64,000 bases of DNA from Pseudomonadota bacterium (GTDB lineage: Bacteria > Pseudomonadota > Alphaproteobacteria > Acetobacterales > Acetobacteraceae). Under the pieces are notes generated by a model. It worked only from the letters and a program-made list of their open reading frames with translations. It did not search any database and had not been told where the DNA came from. Below, piece after piece: positions 1-8,722 of the stretch. Position 1 is the stretch's first letter; every line of letters starts with the position of its first letter. The position numbers and the translations under genes are program-made. The stretch covers positions 47,432 through 111,431 of the forward strand of contig JAKADX010000001.1 of the NCBI GenBank assembly GCA_021818505.1, written 5' to 3'.

Positions 1-1
1 G

Positions 2-631
2 ATGCCCGATTCGGGGGAGATTCGTCTGGACGGCAGGCTCGTGCGGTTCCACTCGCCGCTCGATGCGCGCGCGGCGGGGATCGAGACGGTGTATCAGCAC
101 CTCGCATTGTGCCCGGCGCTCTCGATCGTGGACAATCTGTTCCTCGGCCGCGAGCGGCGCGTGCCCGGCCTCGCCGGCCGGCTGTTCCGCTTGCTCGACC
201 GCGCGGCCATGGAGCGTGAGGCGCGCGCGCAACTCAATGCACTTGGCCTGCTCACCATCCAGAACATCCGCCAGTCGGTCGAGACACTGTCCGGCGGGCA
301 GCGTCAGGGCGTCGCCGTGGTGCGCGCGACCGCCTTCGGGAGCCGCGTTGTCATCATGGACGAGCCGACCGCGGCACTCGGCGTGAAGGAATCTAGGCGA
401 GTCCTGGAGCTGATGCTGGACGTGAAGCGGCGGGGCCTGCCAATCGTGCTGATCAGCCACAACATGCCGCACGTGTTCGAGGTCGCCGATCGCATCCACA
501 TCCACCGACTCGGCCGGCGGATCGCCGTGATCAAGCCGGCGCTGTTCTCAATGTCAGACGCTGTCGCCATCATGACCGGCGCGATGCCACCGCCCGACCC
601 TTACGGCGCGTCGAATGGCAGCCCGACATAG
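2..631 (+). CDS. Sugar-type ABC transporter ATP-binding protein, 5' end outside window
   Basis: This is the C-terminal part of a FrcA/RbsA-like ATPase that energises a carbohydrate ABC importer on the inner face of the membrane. The frame is already open at base 1. The Walker A motif, expected upstream, is absent, so the ATG at base 2 is internal. The visible order is a Q-loop region (YQHLALCPALSIVDNLFLGR, about residues 31-50), the signature LSGGQ near 96, Walker B VVIMDEPTAALG near 116 and the switch histidine in LISHN. The length after Walker A fits the single-domain FrcA type. The stop at 629-631 overlaps the convergent pobA by 31 bp. Its permease and binding protein would lie to the left of the window. 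The exact sugar cannot be read from the sequence. Confidence 0.85.
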   Translation: MPDSGEIRLDGRLVRFHSPLDARAAGIETVYQHLALCPALSIVDNLFLGRERRVPGLAGRLFRLLDRAAMEREARAQLNALGLLTIQNIRQSVETLSGGQRQGVAVVRATAFGSRVVIMDEPTAALGVKESRRVLELMLDVKRRGLPIVLISHNMPHVFEVADRIHIHRLGRRIAVIKPALFSMSDAVAIMTGAMPPPDPYGASNGSPT

Positions 632-1785
632 TTCTCCGCCAACGCCGTCGCCGCCGCCCGCGAGCTGCGCACGAAATCCAGATCGGCGAAGTGGATGCGT
701 CGCTCGAACTCTGTCTCGGCCGGATTGCGGTGCAGCATCGTGGTCATGTACCAGGAGAACCGCTCACCCTTCCACACGCGCCGCAGTGCCGTCGCGCTGT
801 AGCGGGCGAGCAGCGCGCCATCGTTGCGCGCATACTGCGCCGCCAGCGCGCGCGACAGCACCAGCACGTCGGCGACCGCGAGATTGAGGCCCTTGGCCCC
901 GGTCGGCGGCACGATGTGCGCCGCATCGCCCGCGAGGAACAGCCGCCCGTGCTGCATAGGATCGCACACGAAGCTGCGCAGTGGGATGATGCCCTTCTGG
1001 AAGATCGGCCCTTCCTGCAAGGTCCAGCCGTCAAGTTCGAGTCGGGCGTGCAGTTGCTCCCAGATGCGTGCGTCCGGCCAGAGGGCGATGTCATCGTGCG
1101 GATCGCACTGGATATAGAGCCGCTGCACCTCGGGTGAGCGCGTGCTGAGCAGCGCGAAACCATCGGCCTGGTTGCTGTAGATCAGCTCGTGCCAGGAGCG
1201 CGGCGCGCGCGTCAGGATGCCGAGCCAGCCGAACGGATAGATTTTCTGGTATTCGCGGCGCACCGCGTCGGGAATCGCCTGCCGCGAAGGGCCGTGGAAT
1301 CCGTCCGCGCCGACGACGTAGTCGCAATGCAGCTCTTCCTGCGCACCGCCGGCGCCGCGTCGGAACGCGACGTTCGGCGCCTCACCGTCGATGCCGCTGA
1401 TCGCGCTGGCATGCGCCTCGAACACGACCTCCCCCCCGCGCGCGAGCCACGCCGCGATCAGGTCGCGCAGCACCTGGTGCTGCGGATAGACCGTGACGCG
1501 CTTGCCGCCGGTCAGCTCCGCCATGTCCAGATGCAGCCGCGAGCGGTCCCATTGCAGCGTGATGCCGGTGTGGAAATCCGCCTCGCGCTTCAGTCGCTCA
1601 TCGATGCCGAGCGTGCCCATGAGATCGACTACCCACTGCTCCAGCACCCCGGCGCGGATCGTGCCTTCGACATCGGCACGCGAGCGGCTCTCCAGGATCA
1701 CCGCGCTGATCCCCTCGCGCGCCAGCAGGTGCGCGAGGAACAATCCGGCGGGACCGGCGCCGATGATGCCTACCTGCGTGCGCAT
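601..1785 (-). CDS. pobA: 4-hydroxybenzoate 3-monooxygenase
   Basis: This flavoprotein hydroxylates 4-hydroxybenzoate to protocatechuate using NAD(P)H and O2. The 394-residue product matches the usual PobA length. It has the N-terminal FAD dinucleotide motif GAGPAG (9-14), the DG motif in VVGADGFHGPSR (about 158-169) and the second FAD motif GDAAHIVPPTGAKGLNLA near 285. The sequence is collinear with characterised PobA throughout, including HELIYSNQADGFALLSTRS in the substrate domain. It is the last gene of the leftward aromatic operon: its ATG directly follows the TAG stop of livM. Its place with pcaDHGB and a thioesterase that would release 4-hydroxybenzoate fits its role closely. Confidence 0.95.
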   Translation of the reverse strand: MRTQVGIIGAGPAGLFLAHLLAREGISAVILESRSRADVEGTIRAGVLEQWVVDLMGTLGIDERLKREADFHTGITLQWDRSRLHLDMAELTGGKRVTVYPQHQVLRDLIAAWLARGGEVVFEAHASAISGIDGEAPNVAFRRGAGGAQEELHCDYVVGADGFHGPSRQAIPDAVRREYQKIYPFGWLGILTRAPRSWHELIYSNQADGFALLSTRSPEVQRLYIQCDPHDDIALWPDARIWEQLHARLELDGWTLQEGPIFQKGIIPLRSFVCDPMQHGRLFLAGDAAHIVPPTGAKGLNLAVADVLVLSRALAAQYARNDGALLARYSATALRRVWKGERFSWYMTTMLHRNPAETEFERRIHFADLDFVRSSRAAATALAENYVGLPFDAP

Positions 1786-2796
1786 CTATCCCCCTCCCGG
1801 CTGCCGCGACGCCGGCAGCGCGACATGATAGCCGACAGGCAACATGCGCAGCGCGTACCGCCGCTCTGCATTGCCCCACAATCCCGCCGGCACGAACAGC
1901 GCGAACAGCAGCGCCGCCGCGCCCAGGCCGACGAGATACCAGACCCCATAGGCGCCGAACACGGTCTCCACGACGAAGAACAACACCGCGCCCAGCACCG
2001 GCCCCTCGAAAGTCCCCAGCCCACCGACCAGCGTCATGAAGATCATGTACGCGGTCCATTGCACGCTGAAATACGCGCGCGGCTGGAAAGTGATGGCGGA
2101 AGCAAGCCACAGCGCACCCGCCAGCGCGCAGCCGAGTGCGGCGAGCACGAACACCACCCGCTTGGTCGCAAGAACCCGCACGCCGACCGATGCCGCTGCC
2201 TGCTCGTCGTCGCGGATGGCCTGCACCGACGCGCCGACGCGCCCGCGCAGCATCAGGAACATCGCGCCCAGCAGCACGACCATGCCGCCGAGAGCGCTCC
2301 AGTACGTGTCCGCACGCCGCGCCGGCGCCGTCACCGCGTTAAGTGCGATCAGCGAGGTGCCCGTCTCCCCGTTGATCAGCGGATCGAGGTTGACCAGCAG
2401 ATGCGCAAGTTCGGCCACGACCCACATGCCGATCGCGAATTCGCCGCCGCGCAGACGCAGCATCACCTCACCCAGCGGCAGCGCCAGCAGCCCGACCAGC
2501 AGTGCCGCCACCGCGAGCGACGGATAGACCGGCACGCCGGCGTGCGACAGCCGGATCGCGGCGAAGGCGCCGAGGCCGAAAAACGCCTGCTGGCCGACCG
2601 AGACCAGCCCGCCATAGCCTGCCAGCGCGTTCCACATCGCGCCGAGGATCACATAGACGAACAGTGCCGTCAGCCGGTCCGTCACGCCCGGCGCGAACAC
2701 GAACGGCCCCACTGCCAACACCACAAGCGCAGCGGCGATCGCAGTGGCGAAGGCCGCCGAACGTCCCGTCCAGCGCAGTACCATGGTCGCGCTCAT
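1786..2796 (-). CDS. Branched-chain amino acid-type ABC transporter permease (LivM family)
   Basis: This is an inner-membrane permease of a HAAT/Liv importer, about 336 residues with many hydrophobic segments beginning at about residue 12. The family stretch NALAGYGGLVSVGQQAFFGL lies in the N-terminal third, and the EAA-like loop with GGLGTFEGPVLGA lies near the C-terminus. The start is ATG at 2796, which overlaps the livH stop as ATGA. Reading further upstream would run through livH sequence in another frame. It lies in the aromatic operon between livH and pobA, so the substrate is more likely an aromatic acid than leucine. That assignment is inference from context. Confidence 0.88.
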   Translation of the reverse strand: MSATMVLRWTGRSAAFATAIAAALVVLAVGPFVFAPGVTDRLTALFVYVILGAMWNALAGYGGLVSVGQQAFFGLGAFAAIRLSHAGVPVYPSLAVAALLVGLLALPLGEVMLRLRGGEFAIGMWVVAELAHLLVNLDPLINGETGTSLIALNAVTAPARRADTYWSALGGMVVLLGAMFLMLRGRVGASVQAIRDDEQAAASVGVRVLATKRVVFVLAALGCALAGALWLASAITFQPRAYFSVQWTAYMIFMTLVGGLGTFEGPVLGAVLFFVVETVFGAYGVWYLVGLGAAALLFALFVPAGLWGNAERRYALRMLPVGYHVALPASRQPGGG

Positions 2797-3683
2797 GCTG
2801 CGCGGACCCGCAGCCGCCGCAGGTTGAGGCCGGACAGCCAGACACGCGCCACCAGCACGCCAAGAAACACAAGATGCCCGGCGATCAGGAAGAAGCGTGG
2901 GCTGATGAAGGCGCCGATGTTCTGCGCAATGCCGAGCACGATGCCGCCGGCCAGGGTGCCCCACAGCGAGCCGAAGCCGCCGATGACCACTGTCTCGAAT
3001 GCGAAGATCAACTGCGCGCCGCCGCTGTAGGGGTCGAACGTGGTGCGCATCGCCAGGAACGCGCCGGCCACCGTCGCCATCGCCATCGCGATCGCCGTCG
3101 CCAGCGCGTAGACCGCGCGCGCATCGATGCCGATCAGTCCGACCACGGACGGGTCCTCTGCCGTCGCGCGGATCGTGCGTCCCAGCCGCGTGCGCGAGAG
3201 GAACGTCTGCAACCCGCCCAGCACTACTATCGCGACCGCAAGGATCAGCACGTCCAGCCGGCCTACCGTGATGTCATCGGTCAGCGACCAGCTGTCGAAC
3301 GACAGGTCCCCGATATAGGGAGCAAGCGAGCGCGTGTCGGCGCCGAATCGCTGGAACAATAGATTGTCGAGCACGATCGCCAGACCGAACGTGCTGAGCA
3401 GCGGCACCAGCATCCCGCCGCGCAAACTGCGATCCAGCACAAGCCGTTGCAGCAGCCAGCCCACCACCGCCATCGCCGGAATCGCGACGATCAGGCTGAG
3501 CCAGGGCGACAGACCCGCCCGGTCCGCCAGTTCGAACAGCACGAAAGCGGCCAGCACCACCAGGCTGCCGTGCGCCAGGTTGACGATGCGCATAACGCCG
3601 AACAGGAACGACAGGCTACACGCGACCAGTGCGTAATAGGCGCCGAGGAACACGCCCTGCACCAACTGGTTCAGAAAGATCAC
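2793..3683 (-). CDS. Branched-chain amino acid-type ABC transporter permease (LivH family)
   Basis: This is the second permease of the Liv-type importer, about 296 residues. The N-terminus reads LVQGVFLGAYYALVACSLSF, followed by GVMRIVNLAHGSLVVLAAF, which is typical of LivH. The C-terminal GGFGSLWGTLAGGIVLGI is the ATPase-contact loop region. The start is a GTG at 3683 that overlaps the livF TGA as GTGA. No better start lies upstream, because the frame there is livF sequence. It is translationally coupled to livF upstream and to livM downstream (4-bp overlap). Confidence 0.88.
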   Translation of the reverse strand: MIFLNQLVQGVFLGAYYALVACSLSFLFGVMRIVNLAHGSLVVLAAFVLFELADRAGLSPWLSLIVAIPAMAVVGWLLQRLVLDRSLRGGMLVPLLSTFGLAIVLDNLLFQRFGADTRSLAPYIGDLSFDSWSLTDDITVGRLDVLILAVAIVVLGGLQTFLSRTRLGRTIRATAEDPSVVGLIGIDARAVYALATAIAMAMATVAGAFLAMRTTFDPYSGGAQLIFAFETVVIGGFGSLWGTLAGGIVLGIAQNIGAFISPRFFLIAGHLVFLGVLVARVWLSGLNLRRLRVRAA

Positions 3684-4393
3684 GCGACTGCCTCGCGCAG
3701 GCCAAAATACGCCGCCATCACCTGCTCGCGCGTGGTCTCCTGCGCGCGGCCCTCGTACACCACCCGACCCTCCAACATGCACAAGACGCGATCGGCGACA
3801 CGCAGCGCGCGGGCGAGGTCCTGTTCGACCAGCACCACTGTCGCACCGCCACCGAGCAGACCTTGCAGCGACGCGTACACCGCATCGACCGCGATCGGCG
3901 ACAGGCCGAGCGACACTTCATCAAGCAGCAGCAGCCGCGGGTTGGTCATCAGTGCGCGCGCGATGGCCGCAGCCTGTTGCTGCCCGCCGGACAGATCGCC
4001 TGCCCGCGCCTGCAATTTCGGCCCGAGTTGCGGGAAGGCTTCGACGATGCGCTCGACCGTCCAGGTCCCCGGACGCCCTCGCCCGGCGGCAACGCGAAGA
4101 TTCTCCTCCACCGTCATGCCCGCGAACAGCCGCCGCCCCTCTGGTACCAGTGCGATGCCGCACTGCACGCGTCGGTGCGCCGGCAGATGCGTCACGTCGG
4201 TACCGTCGAACATCACGCGCCCGCCGCTCGCCCGATGCGCGCCGGCGATGCAGCGCAGCAGTGTGGTCTTGCCCGCGCCGTTGGCGCCAACCAGGGCCAG
4301 GGTCTCGCCCTCCTCGACCGCGAAGCTGACGCCGCGCACCGCATGCAGCAGCCCATGCCGCGCGTCGAGCGCGTCAACTGTCAGGATGGGCAT
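3680..4393 (-). CDS. ABC transporter ATP-binding protein (LivF family)
   Basis: This is an ATPase subunit of the Liv-type importer, 237 residues. It has Walker A GANGAGKTT (36-44), the LivF-type Q-loop region LVPEGRRLFAGMTVEENL, signature LSGGQQQ (about 134-140), Walker B LLLLDEVSLGLSP and a switch histidine replaced by the usual VEQD of the LivF/LivG branch. It overlaps the end of livG by 20 bp and is coupled to livH by a GTGA overlap. The partner ATPase is the next gene upstream. Confidence 0.9.
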   Translation of the reverse strand: MPILTVDALDARHGLLHAVRGVSFAVEEGETLALVGANGAGKTTLLRCIAGAHRASGGRVMFDGTDVTHLPAHRRVQCGIALVPEGRRLFAGMTVEENLRVAAGRGRPGTWTVERIVEAFPQLGPKLQARAGDLSGGQQQAAAIARALMTNPRLLLLDEVSLGLSPIAVDAVYASLQGLLGGGATVVLVEQDLARALRVADRVLCMLEGRVVYEGRAQETTREQVMAAYFGLREAVA

Positions 4394-5126
4394 GGGCCGA
4401 TCCCAGATATGCGTCGATCACTGCCGCGTCCTGCAGCACCGCGTCGGGGGTACCGTCGGCGATGACGCGGCCGGCATCCATGCACACCATCCGCCCGACC
4501 ACCTGCACCAGCACATGCACTATGTGCTCGATCCACACCACCGCGATGCCGCGCCCGTAGATCACGCGAATGATCCCGACCAGCTCCGCGGCCTCCGCGT
4601 CCGTCAACCCGCCGCCGATCTCGTCGAGCAACAGCAGCACCGGGTCGGTCGCCAGCGCCCGCGCCAGTTCCAGTCGCTTACGGTCGAGCAGGCCGAGTGT
4701 CTCCGCTCGCCTGTTGGCGAGCGGCAACATGCCGCACAGTTCAAGACTCTCGATGCAGCGCCGATACGCCGCCTCGCCGTGCTCACCCGCACCGGTACGC
4801 GCGCCCACCAGCAGGTTCTCGAACACCGTCATGCCGGCAAACGGGCGCGGGATCTGGTGGGAACGCGCAATGCCGCGCCGGCAGCGCTCCGCGGCGTCGA
4901 GGCGCGAGACGTCATCTCCGCGAAACACGATACGTCCGGCATCCGCCGCCAGGGCGCCCGACAACACGTTCAGCAGCGTCGTCTTGCCGGCGCCATTGGG
5001 ACCCACGATGCCGATCGCCTCGCGGTCATGCACCGCGAAATCGACATCGCTCAGCACGGCGAGCGCGTTGAACCGCTTGCCGATGCCCGACGCAGTCAGC
5101 AGCACGTCCTGGTCGGGCATCGGCAT
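4374..5126 (-). CDS. ABC transporter ATP-binding protein (LivG family), atypical signature motif
   Basis: This is the second ATPase of the Liv-type importer, 250 residues. Walker A is GPNGAGKTT (about 43-51), followed by the LivG-type IARSHQIPRPFAGMTVFENL. The ABC signature is not LSGGQ: the position reads TLGLLDRKRLELARAL, and Walker B reads LLLLDEIGGGLTD, with Ile in place of the common Pro. Divergent signatures are usual in LivG proteins, so this need not mean loss of activity. The gene starts 4 bp after the binding-protein stop and overlaps livF by 20 bp. The four Liv genes and the binding protein form one complete importer. Confidence 0.87.
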   Translation of the reverse strand: MPMPDQDVLLTASGIGKRFNALAVLSDVDFAVHDREAIGIVGPNGAGKTTLLNVLSGALAADAGRIVFRGDDVSRLDAAERCRRGIARSHQIPRPFAGMTVFENLLVGARTGAGEHGEAAYRRCIESLELCGMLPLANRRAETLGLLDRKRLELARALATDPVLLLLDEIGGGLTDAEAAELVGIIRVIYGRGIAVVWIEHIVHVLVQVVGRMVCMDAGRVIADGTPDAVLQDAAVIDAYLGSAHAHPDS

Positions 5127-5130
5127 CGCA

Positions 5131-6435
5131 TCAACTGTACGGCCGCAGCTTGGCGGTAACGGGCACGTTGCGGTCGGTCGCGTTCTCGGTGATCACGCAA
5201 TCCAACCGGAACTTGCTTCCGGCCTTTGCCTTTACCCATTGCGAGCCGATGATCGGCGTGGCGTACACGTTCCCCACCGGACCCTTCGTGAAGTTGACCG
5301 GCCCGACCATCGACGGCGTGTCGAGTGTGCTCAGCGCCTTCGCCACCGCCGCCTTGTCCTTCGGATTGCTGCTGGCCCGCAGGGCCGCGAATCCGACGTC
5401 GAACAGCGACAGCGATGCGCCGAGCTGCTGGGTCCATTGCCGCCCCGTCGCGTGCTCGTAGCCGTCCGACAACTCGCGACCGGAGATGCCGGCGAGCAGC
5501 GACTTGTACGGCCAGTCGGGATGCCAATACACAGCGGTTGCCAAATTGTCGCCGAGCGACCCAAGCGCCGTGACCTGAGAGGGGAACAGTCCGGTTTTGG
5601 CGATCTGCGCAATTTTTACCGTGCGCGCATAGCCCTGCTGCGCTGCCTGCCGCCAGAACGTCGCGAAATCGGGCGGGATCGGGAAGGTATTGAAGATCTG
5701 GCAATGGTTCTTCTTGAAGAACGCGATTTGCGCGGAATAGTCGGTGGTGCCGTCCTCGTAAGGGCCGGGGTCGAAGACGGTGAAGCCGCCCTTCTCCAGC
5801 AGCGGCTTGAGATGGGCACGGATCGCGTTGCCGTCGGCATCGTTGGGATACATCACCCCGACCCGCTTGTTGGTCGGCAGCAGCGACCACTGCGACAGAT
5901 AGGCGTCGGCGAATTGCTTGGTGCCGAAGGAGAACAGGTAGGTCCAGCGGAACGGTGAGGGTTGTCCCGGCTTGGCGCCGCGCCCGAAATACCACGCCTC
6001 CCACGGCATCACGGTAGACAGCGACGGCACGCCGGCCGCCTCGCAGGCATCGGAAACCGGGTTGACCACTTCCGGGGTGGACGTGGACAGCATCATGTCC
6101 ACGCCTTCGTCGTTAATCAGGCTGCGTGCGAGTTGCCCGGCGCGCGCCGGATCGGACTGCGTGTCGCGGTCGATCAGTTGCACGGTGTAGGTCTTGCCGC
6201 CGACATTCAGCCCCTTTGCGAGCGCCTTGCGCGCCACCTCCAGCACGTAGCCGTCGGTTTCCCCGAATCCGGCCAGCGCGCCGGAGCGCGGGCTGATGAA
6301 GCCCACCTTCAGCGTGTCCGCCCCGGCCGCGAGGGCGCGCCGCCGCGAGGCTAGCACCAGCCCGCCGGCCCCCGCCGCCGTCAGCACGGCACGCCGCCCC
6401 AGCGGCATCGCCCCTGCCCGATCCTGTTCGCTCAT
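5131..6435 (-). CDS. ABC transporter substrate-binding protein (Liv/amide-urea-type periplasmic binding protein)
   Basis: This is the periplasmic receptor of the Liv-type importer, 434 residues. The ATG at 6435 follows a strong GGGGAGGGGCGGAG ribosome site; the earlier ATG at 6492 has none. The N-terminus RRAVLTAAGAGGLVLA has a twin-arginine-like motif before a hydrophobic core and an ALAAGAD cleavage region. The mature part has the type-1 periplasmic binding fold: DTLKVGFISPRSGALAGFG, DRDTQSDPARAGQLARSLI, then MMLSTSTPEVVNPVSDACEAAGVP. It lies after the BKACE gene (67-bp gap) and 4 bp before livG. The neighbouring pca and hydroxycinnamate genes suggest an aromatic acid ligand; this is inferred. 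Confidence 0.88.
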   Translation of the reverse strand: MSEQDRAGAMPLGRRAVLTAAGAGGLVLASRRRALAAGADTLKVGFISPRSGALAGFGETDGYVLEVARKALAKGLNVGGKTYTVQLIDRDTQSDPARAGQLARSLINDEGVDMMLSTSTPEVVNPVSDACEAAGVPSLSTVMPWEAWYFGRGAKPGQPSPFRWTYLFSFGTKQFADAYLSQWSLLPTNKRVGVMYPNDADGNAIRAHLKPLLEKGGFTVFDPGPYEDGTTDYSAQIAFFKKNHCQIFNTFPIPPDFATFWRQAAQQGYARTVKIAQIAKTGLFPSQVTALGSLGDNLATAVYWHPDWPYKSLLAGISGRELSDGYEHATGRQWTQQLGASLSLFDVGFAALRASSNPKDKAAVAKALSTLDTPSMVGPVNFTKGPVGNVYATPIIGSQWVKAKAGSKFRLDCVITENATDRNVPVTAKLRPYS

Positions 6436-6502
6436 CTCCGCCCCTCCCCCTTGGGTTCGTGCCGCTGTGCCCGATTTGCCGCCGATTGGCAACCGTTCGA
6501 TG

Positions 6503-7336
6503 TCAACTCATCGGCCGCAAACCCAGCATCGCCCGTGCCTGTGCCGCTGTTGCGACCGGCCGCCCGTATTCACCACATAGCTGCGCGACCCGCCGCACGA
6601 GGGCGGCGTTGCCGGGGGCCAGAGTCTGCTTGTCCCAGCGCACGTTGTCCTCCAGCCCGGTACGGCAATGCCCGCCCATCTCCAGCGACCAGCGATTCAC
6701 CTCCAACTGGTGCCGCCCGATCCCCGCCGCCGTCCAGGTCGCGCGCGGCAGCAATTTCTTCAGTTGCGCCACCTCGAACTCCAGGATCTCCCGCCGCGCC
6801 GGCAGCGCGTGCTTCACCCCGAACACGAACTGCACATGCGGCGGATCGACGATCAGCCCTTCCCGAACCAGATCGGCGGTGTTGTAGAGCATGGCGAGGT
6901 CGAACACCTCGATCTCCGGCTTGATGCCGAAGTCCAGCATCGTCTTGGCCAGCCCGCGCACGAAGTCCGGAGGGTTTTCGTACACGATCGTCGGAAAGTT
7001 CACCGAACCGGTCGCGAGCGAAGCCATATCCGGCTTCAGGTACAGCATCGCCCCGCGCTGCTCCATCTGCCGCCCGCGCCCGCCGGTGGAGAACTGCATG
7101 ATCATGCCGGGGCAGTGCTGCGCAACCCCTTCCTGCAGACGTGCGAACTTCTCGGGGTCGGAGGACGAGTTCTCGTTCTCGTCGCGCACATGCACATGCA
7201 CCAGCGAAGCACCCGCCTCGAAGGCTTCGTGCGTACTCTCGATCTGCTCGGCGATCGTGACCGGGAGTGCCGGGTTGTCGCGCTTGCGCGGAACCGATCC
7301 GGTGATCGCGACGGTGATGATGCAGGGATCACTCAT
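6503..7336 (-). CDS. Beta-keto acid cleavage enzyme (BKACE, DUF849 family)
   Basis: BKACE enzymes are zinc-dependent TIM barrels that condense a beta-keto acid with acetyl-CoA, giving acetoacetate and a new acyl-CoA. The 277-residue product carries the metal histidines in VHVHVRDENE (His47, His49) and a glutamate in TGLEDNVRWDK (Glu229), at the places known for the family. The 3-keto-5-aminohexanoate enzyme Kce is the prototype, and other members take beta-ketoadipate. Here the gene lies 10 bp after pcaB in an operon that makes beta-ketoadipate and has no PcaIJ or PcaF. Beta-ketoadipate + acetyl-CoA to succinyl-CoA + acetoacetate is therefore the best guess. Family membership is firm; substrate is inferred. 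Confidence 0.88.
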   Translation of the reverse strand: MSDPCIITVAITGSVPRKRDNPALPVTIAEQIESTHEAFEAGASLVHVHVRDENENSSSDPEKFARLQEGVAQHCPGMIMQFSTGGRGRQMEQRGAMLYLKPDMASLATGSVNFPTIVYENPPDFVRGLAKTMLDFGIKPEIEVFDLAMLYNTADLVREGLIVDPPHVQFVFGVKHALPARREILEFEVAQLKKLLPRATWTAAGIGRHQLEVNRWSLEMGGHCRTGLEDNVRWDKQTLAPGNAALVRRVAQLCGEYGRPVATAAQARAMLGLRPMS

Positions 7337-7346
7337 GCCGTTCTCC

Positions 7347-8699
7347 TCACGCCGCCTGCCGCGCCGCGCGCAGCACGCGGTCGATGAAGGCGCCAGTGCT
7401 TCCGAGATAATTCTCCGGGTCGGTCAGCCGCGCGATCGCGGCGGCGTCCAGTCTGGAAGCCACCTCCGGCATCCGCGCCAGCACCGCGGCGAGCGGGATG
7501 CCCTCGGCCAGCGCCGCATCGCTGGCCTGACGCACGACGTGGTGCGCTGCGGCGCGGCCCAGATGCGGCGCCAGCCCCATCATCACAGCTTCTGCGACGA
7601 TCAGCCCGCCGGTGGCATCCAGGTTGCGTCGCATCCGCACCGCGTCCACCACCAACCCTTCTGCCAGTGAGCGCGTGGCAACGGCGGCCCCATGCGTCAG
7701 GACAAAAGCCTGCGGCAGCGCCAGCGCCTCCGCCTGCCACGGACCAGTCGCGCGTTCCTGGTCCTGCGCCATCGCGCCCTGCATCAGCGGCACCAGCGCC
7801 TGCGTCGCGCGCGCGGCGGCGAGGATGTATTCCGAGGCGATCGGGTTGCGCTTCTGCGGCATGGTGGAGGAACTGCCGCGACCCTCGACATGCGGCTCGG
7901 CAATCTCGGCCACTTCGGTCTGCGCCAGCAAAATCACGTCGGTGGCGATCTTCGCCAGCGATCCGCACAGCAGCCCGCAAAAGCTCACTGCCTCGGCGAC
8001 CCCGTCGCGTGCGACGTGCCACGGCGCAGCCGGCGCGTGCAGCCGCAACTCCATCGCCAGCGCCTCCATCACCTCGATCCCTTGCGCGCCGAGCGAGGCC
8101 AGCGTGCCGGCGGCACCGCCGAACTGCACCAGCTCGACGCGCGGGCGCAACTGGTCGAGCCGCGTCAGATGATGCAGCAGCGGCATCAGCCACACCGCGC
8201 ATTTCAGCCCAAACGTGATCGGCAGCGCGTGTTGCAGATGCGTCCGCCCCGGCATCGCGCTGGCGTGGTGGCGCTGCGCCAGCGCGGCGAGCGCTCGCAC
8301 CGCGCCCGCGACCTCGCCGCGCAGCAGGTCGAGTGCTGCGCGCAGTTGCAGCGCCAACGCGGTATCCATGATGTCCTGCGTGGTGGCGCCCCAATGCGTC
8401 CAGCGCCCCGCTTCGCCCGCCTCGCGAGCCAGAGCCGCCACCAGCCCGACCACCGGATAGCCGACATTGCGCACGCTCGCTGCCAGCGCCGCGTCGTCAA
8501 GCCGCACACGCTGCGCCGCCGCAGCGATCGCCGCCGCCGCGTCCGCAGGAACGATGCCAAGCCGCGCCTGCACCGTCGCAAGCGCTGCCTCCACCTCCAG
8601 CATCCGGCGCAGCCCGGCGTGATCGTCGAACACCGCGCGCATCGCATCGGAGCCATAGAGCGTGCCGTAGATCGCGCTGTCGGCAGGGTTGACGGGCAT
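7347..8699 (-). CDS. pcaB: 3-carboxy-cis,cis-muconate cycloisomerase
   Basis: PcaB lactonises beta-carboxymuconate, the product of protocatechuate 3,4-dioxygenase, to gamma-carboxymuconolactone. The 450-residue protein belongs to the fumarase/aspartase superfamily. It has the conserved AGRTHLQHALPITFGLK-like region (MPGRTHLQHALPITFGLKCA), THWGATTQDIMDTA and the signature GSSTMPQKRNP. The chosen start is ATG at 8699 (MPVNPADSAIYGTLYGSD); a GTG 18 bp upstream is possible. The gene is separated from pcaG by 142 bp that are mostly a paired-palindrome repeat, and lies 10 bp before the BKACE gene. Confidence 0.93.
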   Translation of the reverse strand: MPVNPADSAIYGTLYGSDAMRAVFDDHAGLRRMLEVEAALATVQARLGIVPADAAAAIAAAAQRVRLDDAALAASVRNVGYPVVGLVAALAREAGEAGRWTHWGATTQDIMDTALALQLRAALDLLRGEVAGAVRALAALAQRHHASAMPGRTHLQHALPITFGLKCAVWLMPLLHHLTRLDQLRPRVELVQFGGAAGTLASLGAQGIEVMEALAMELRLHAPAAPWHVARDGVAEAVSFCGLLCGSLAKIATDVILLAQTEVAEIAEPHVEGRGSSSTMPQKRNPIASEYILAAARATQALVPLMQGAMAQDQERATGPWQAEALALPQAFVLTHGAAVATRSLAEGLVVDAVRMRRNLDATGGLIVAEAVMMGLAPHLGRAAAHHVVRQASDAALAEGIPLAAVLARMPEVASRLDAAAIARLTDPENYLGSTGAFIDRVLRAARQAA

Positions 8700-8722
8700 C
8701 AGCGTCGTCCCGAGCACCGCGC

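Noticed and set aside
1189..3030. 613-codon plus-strand frame opposite pobA, livM and livH
   Set aside because: The product is extremely rich in Arg, Gln and His with no motif, and the minus-strand genes explain the region fully.
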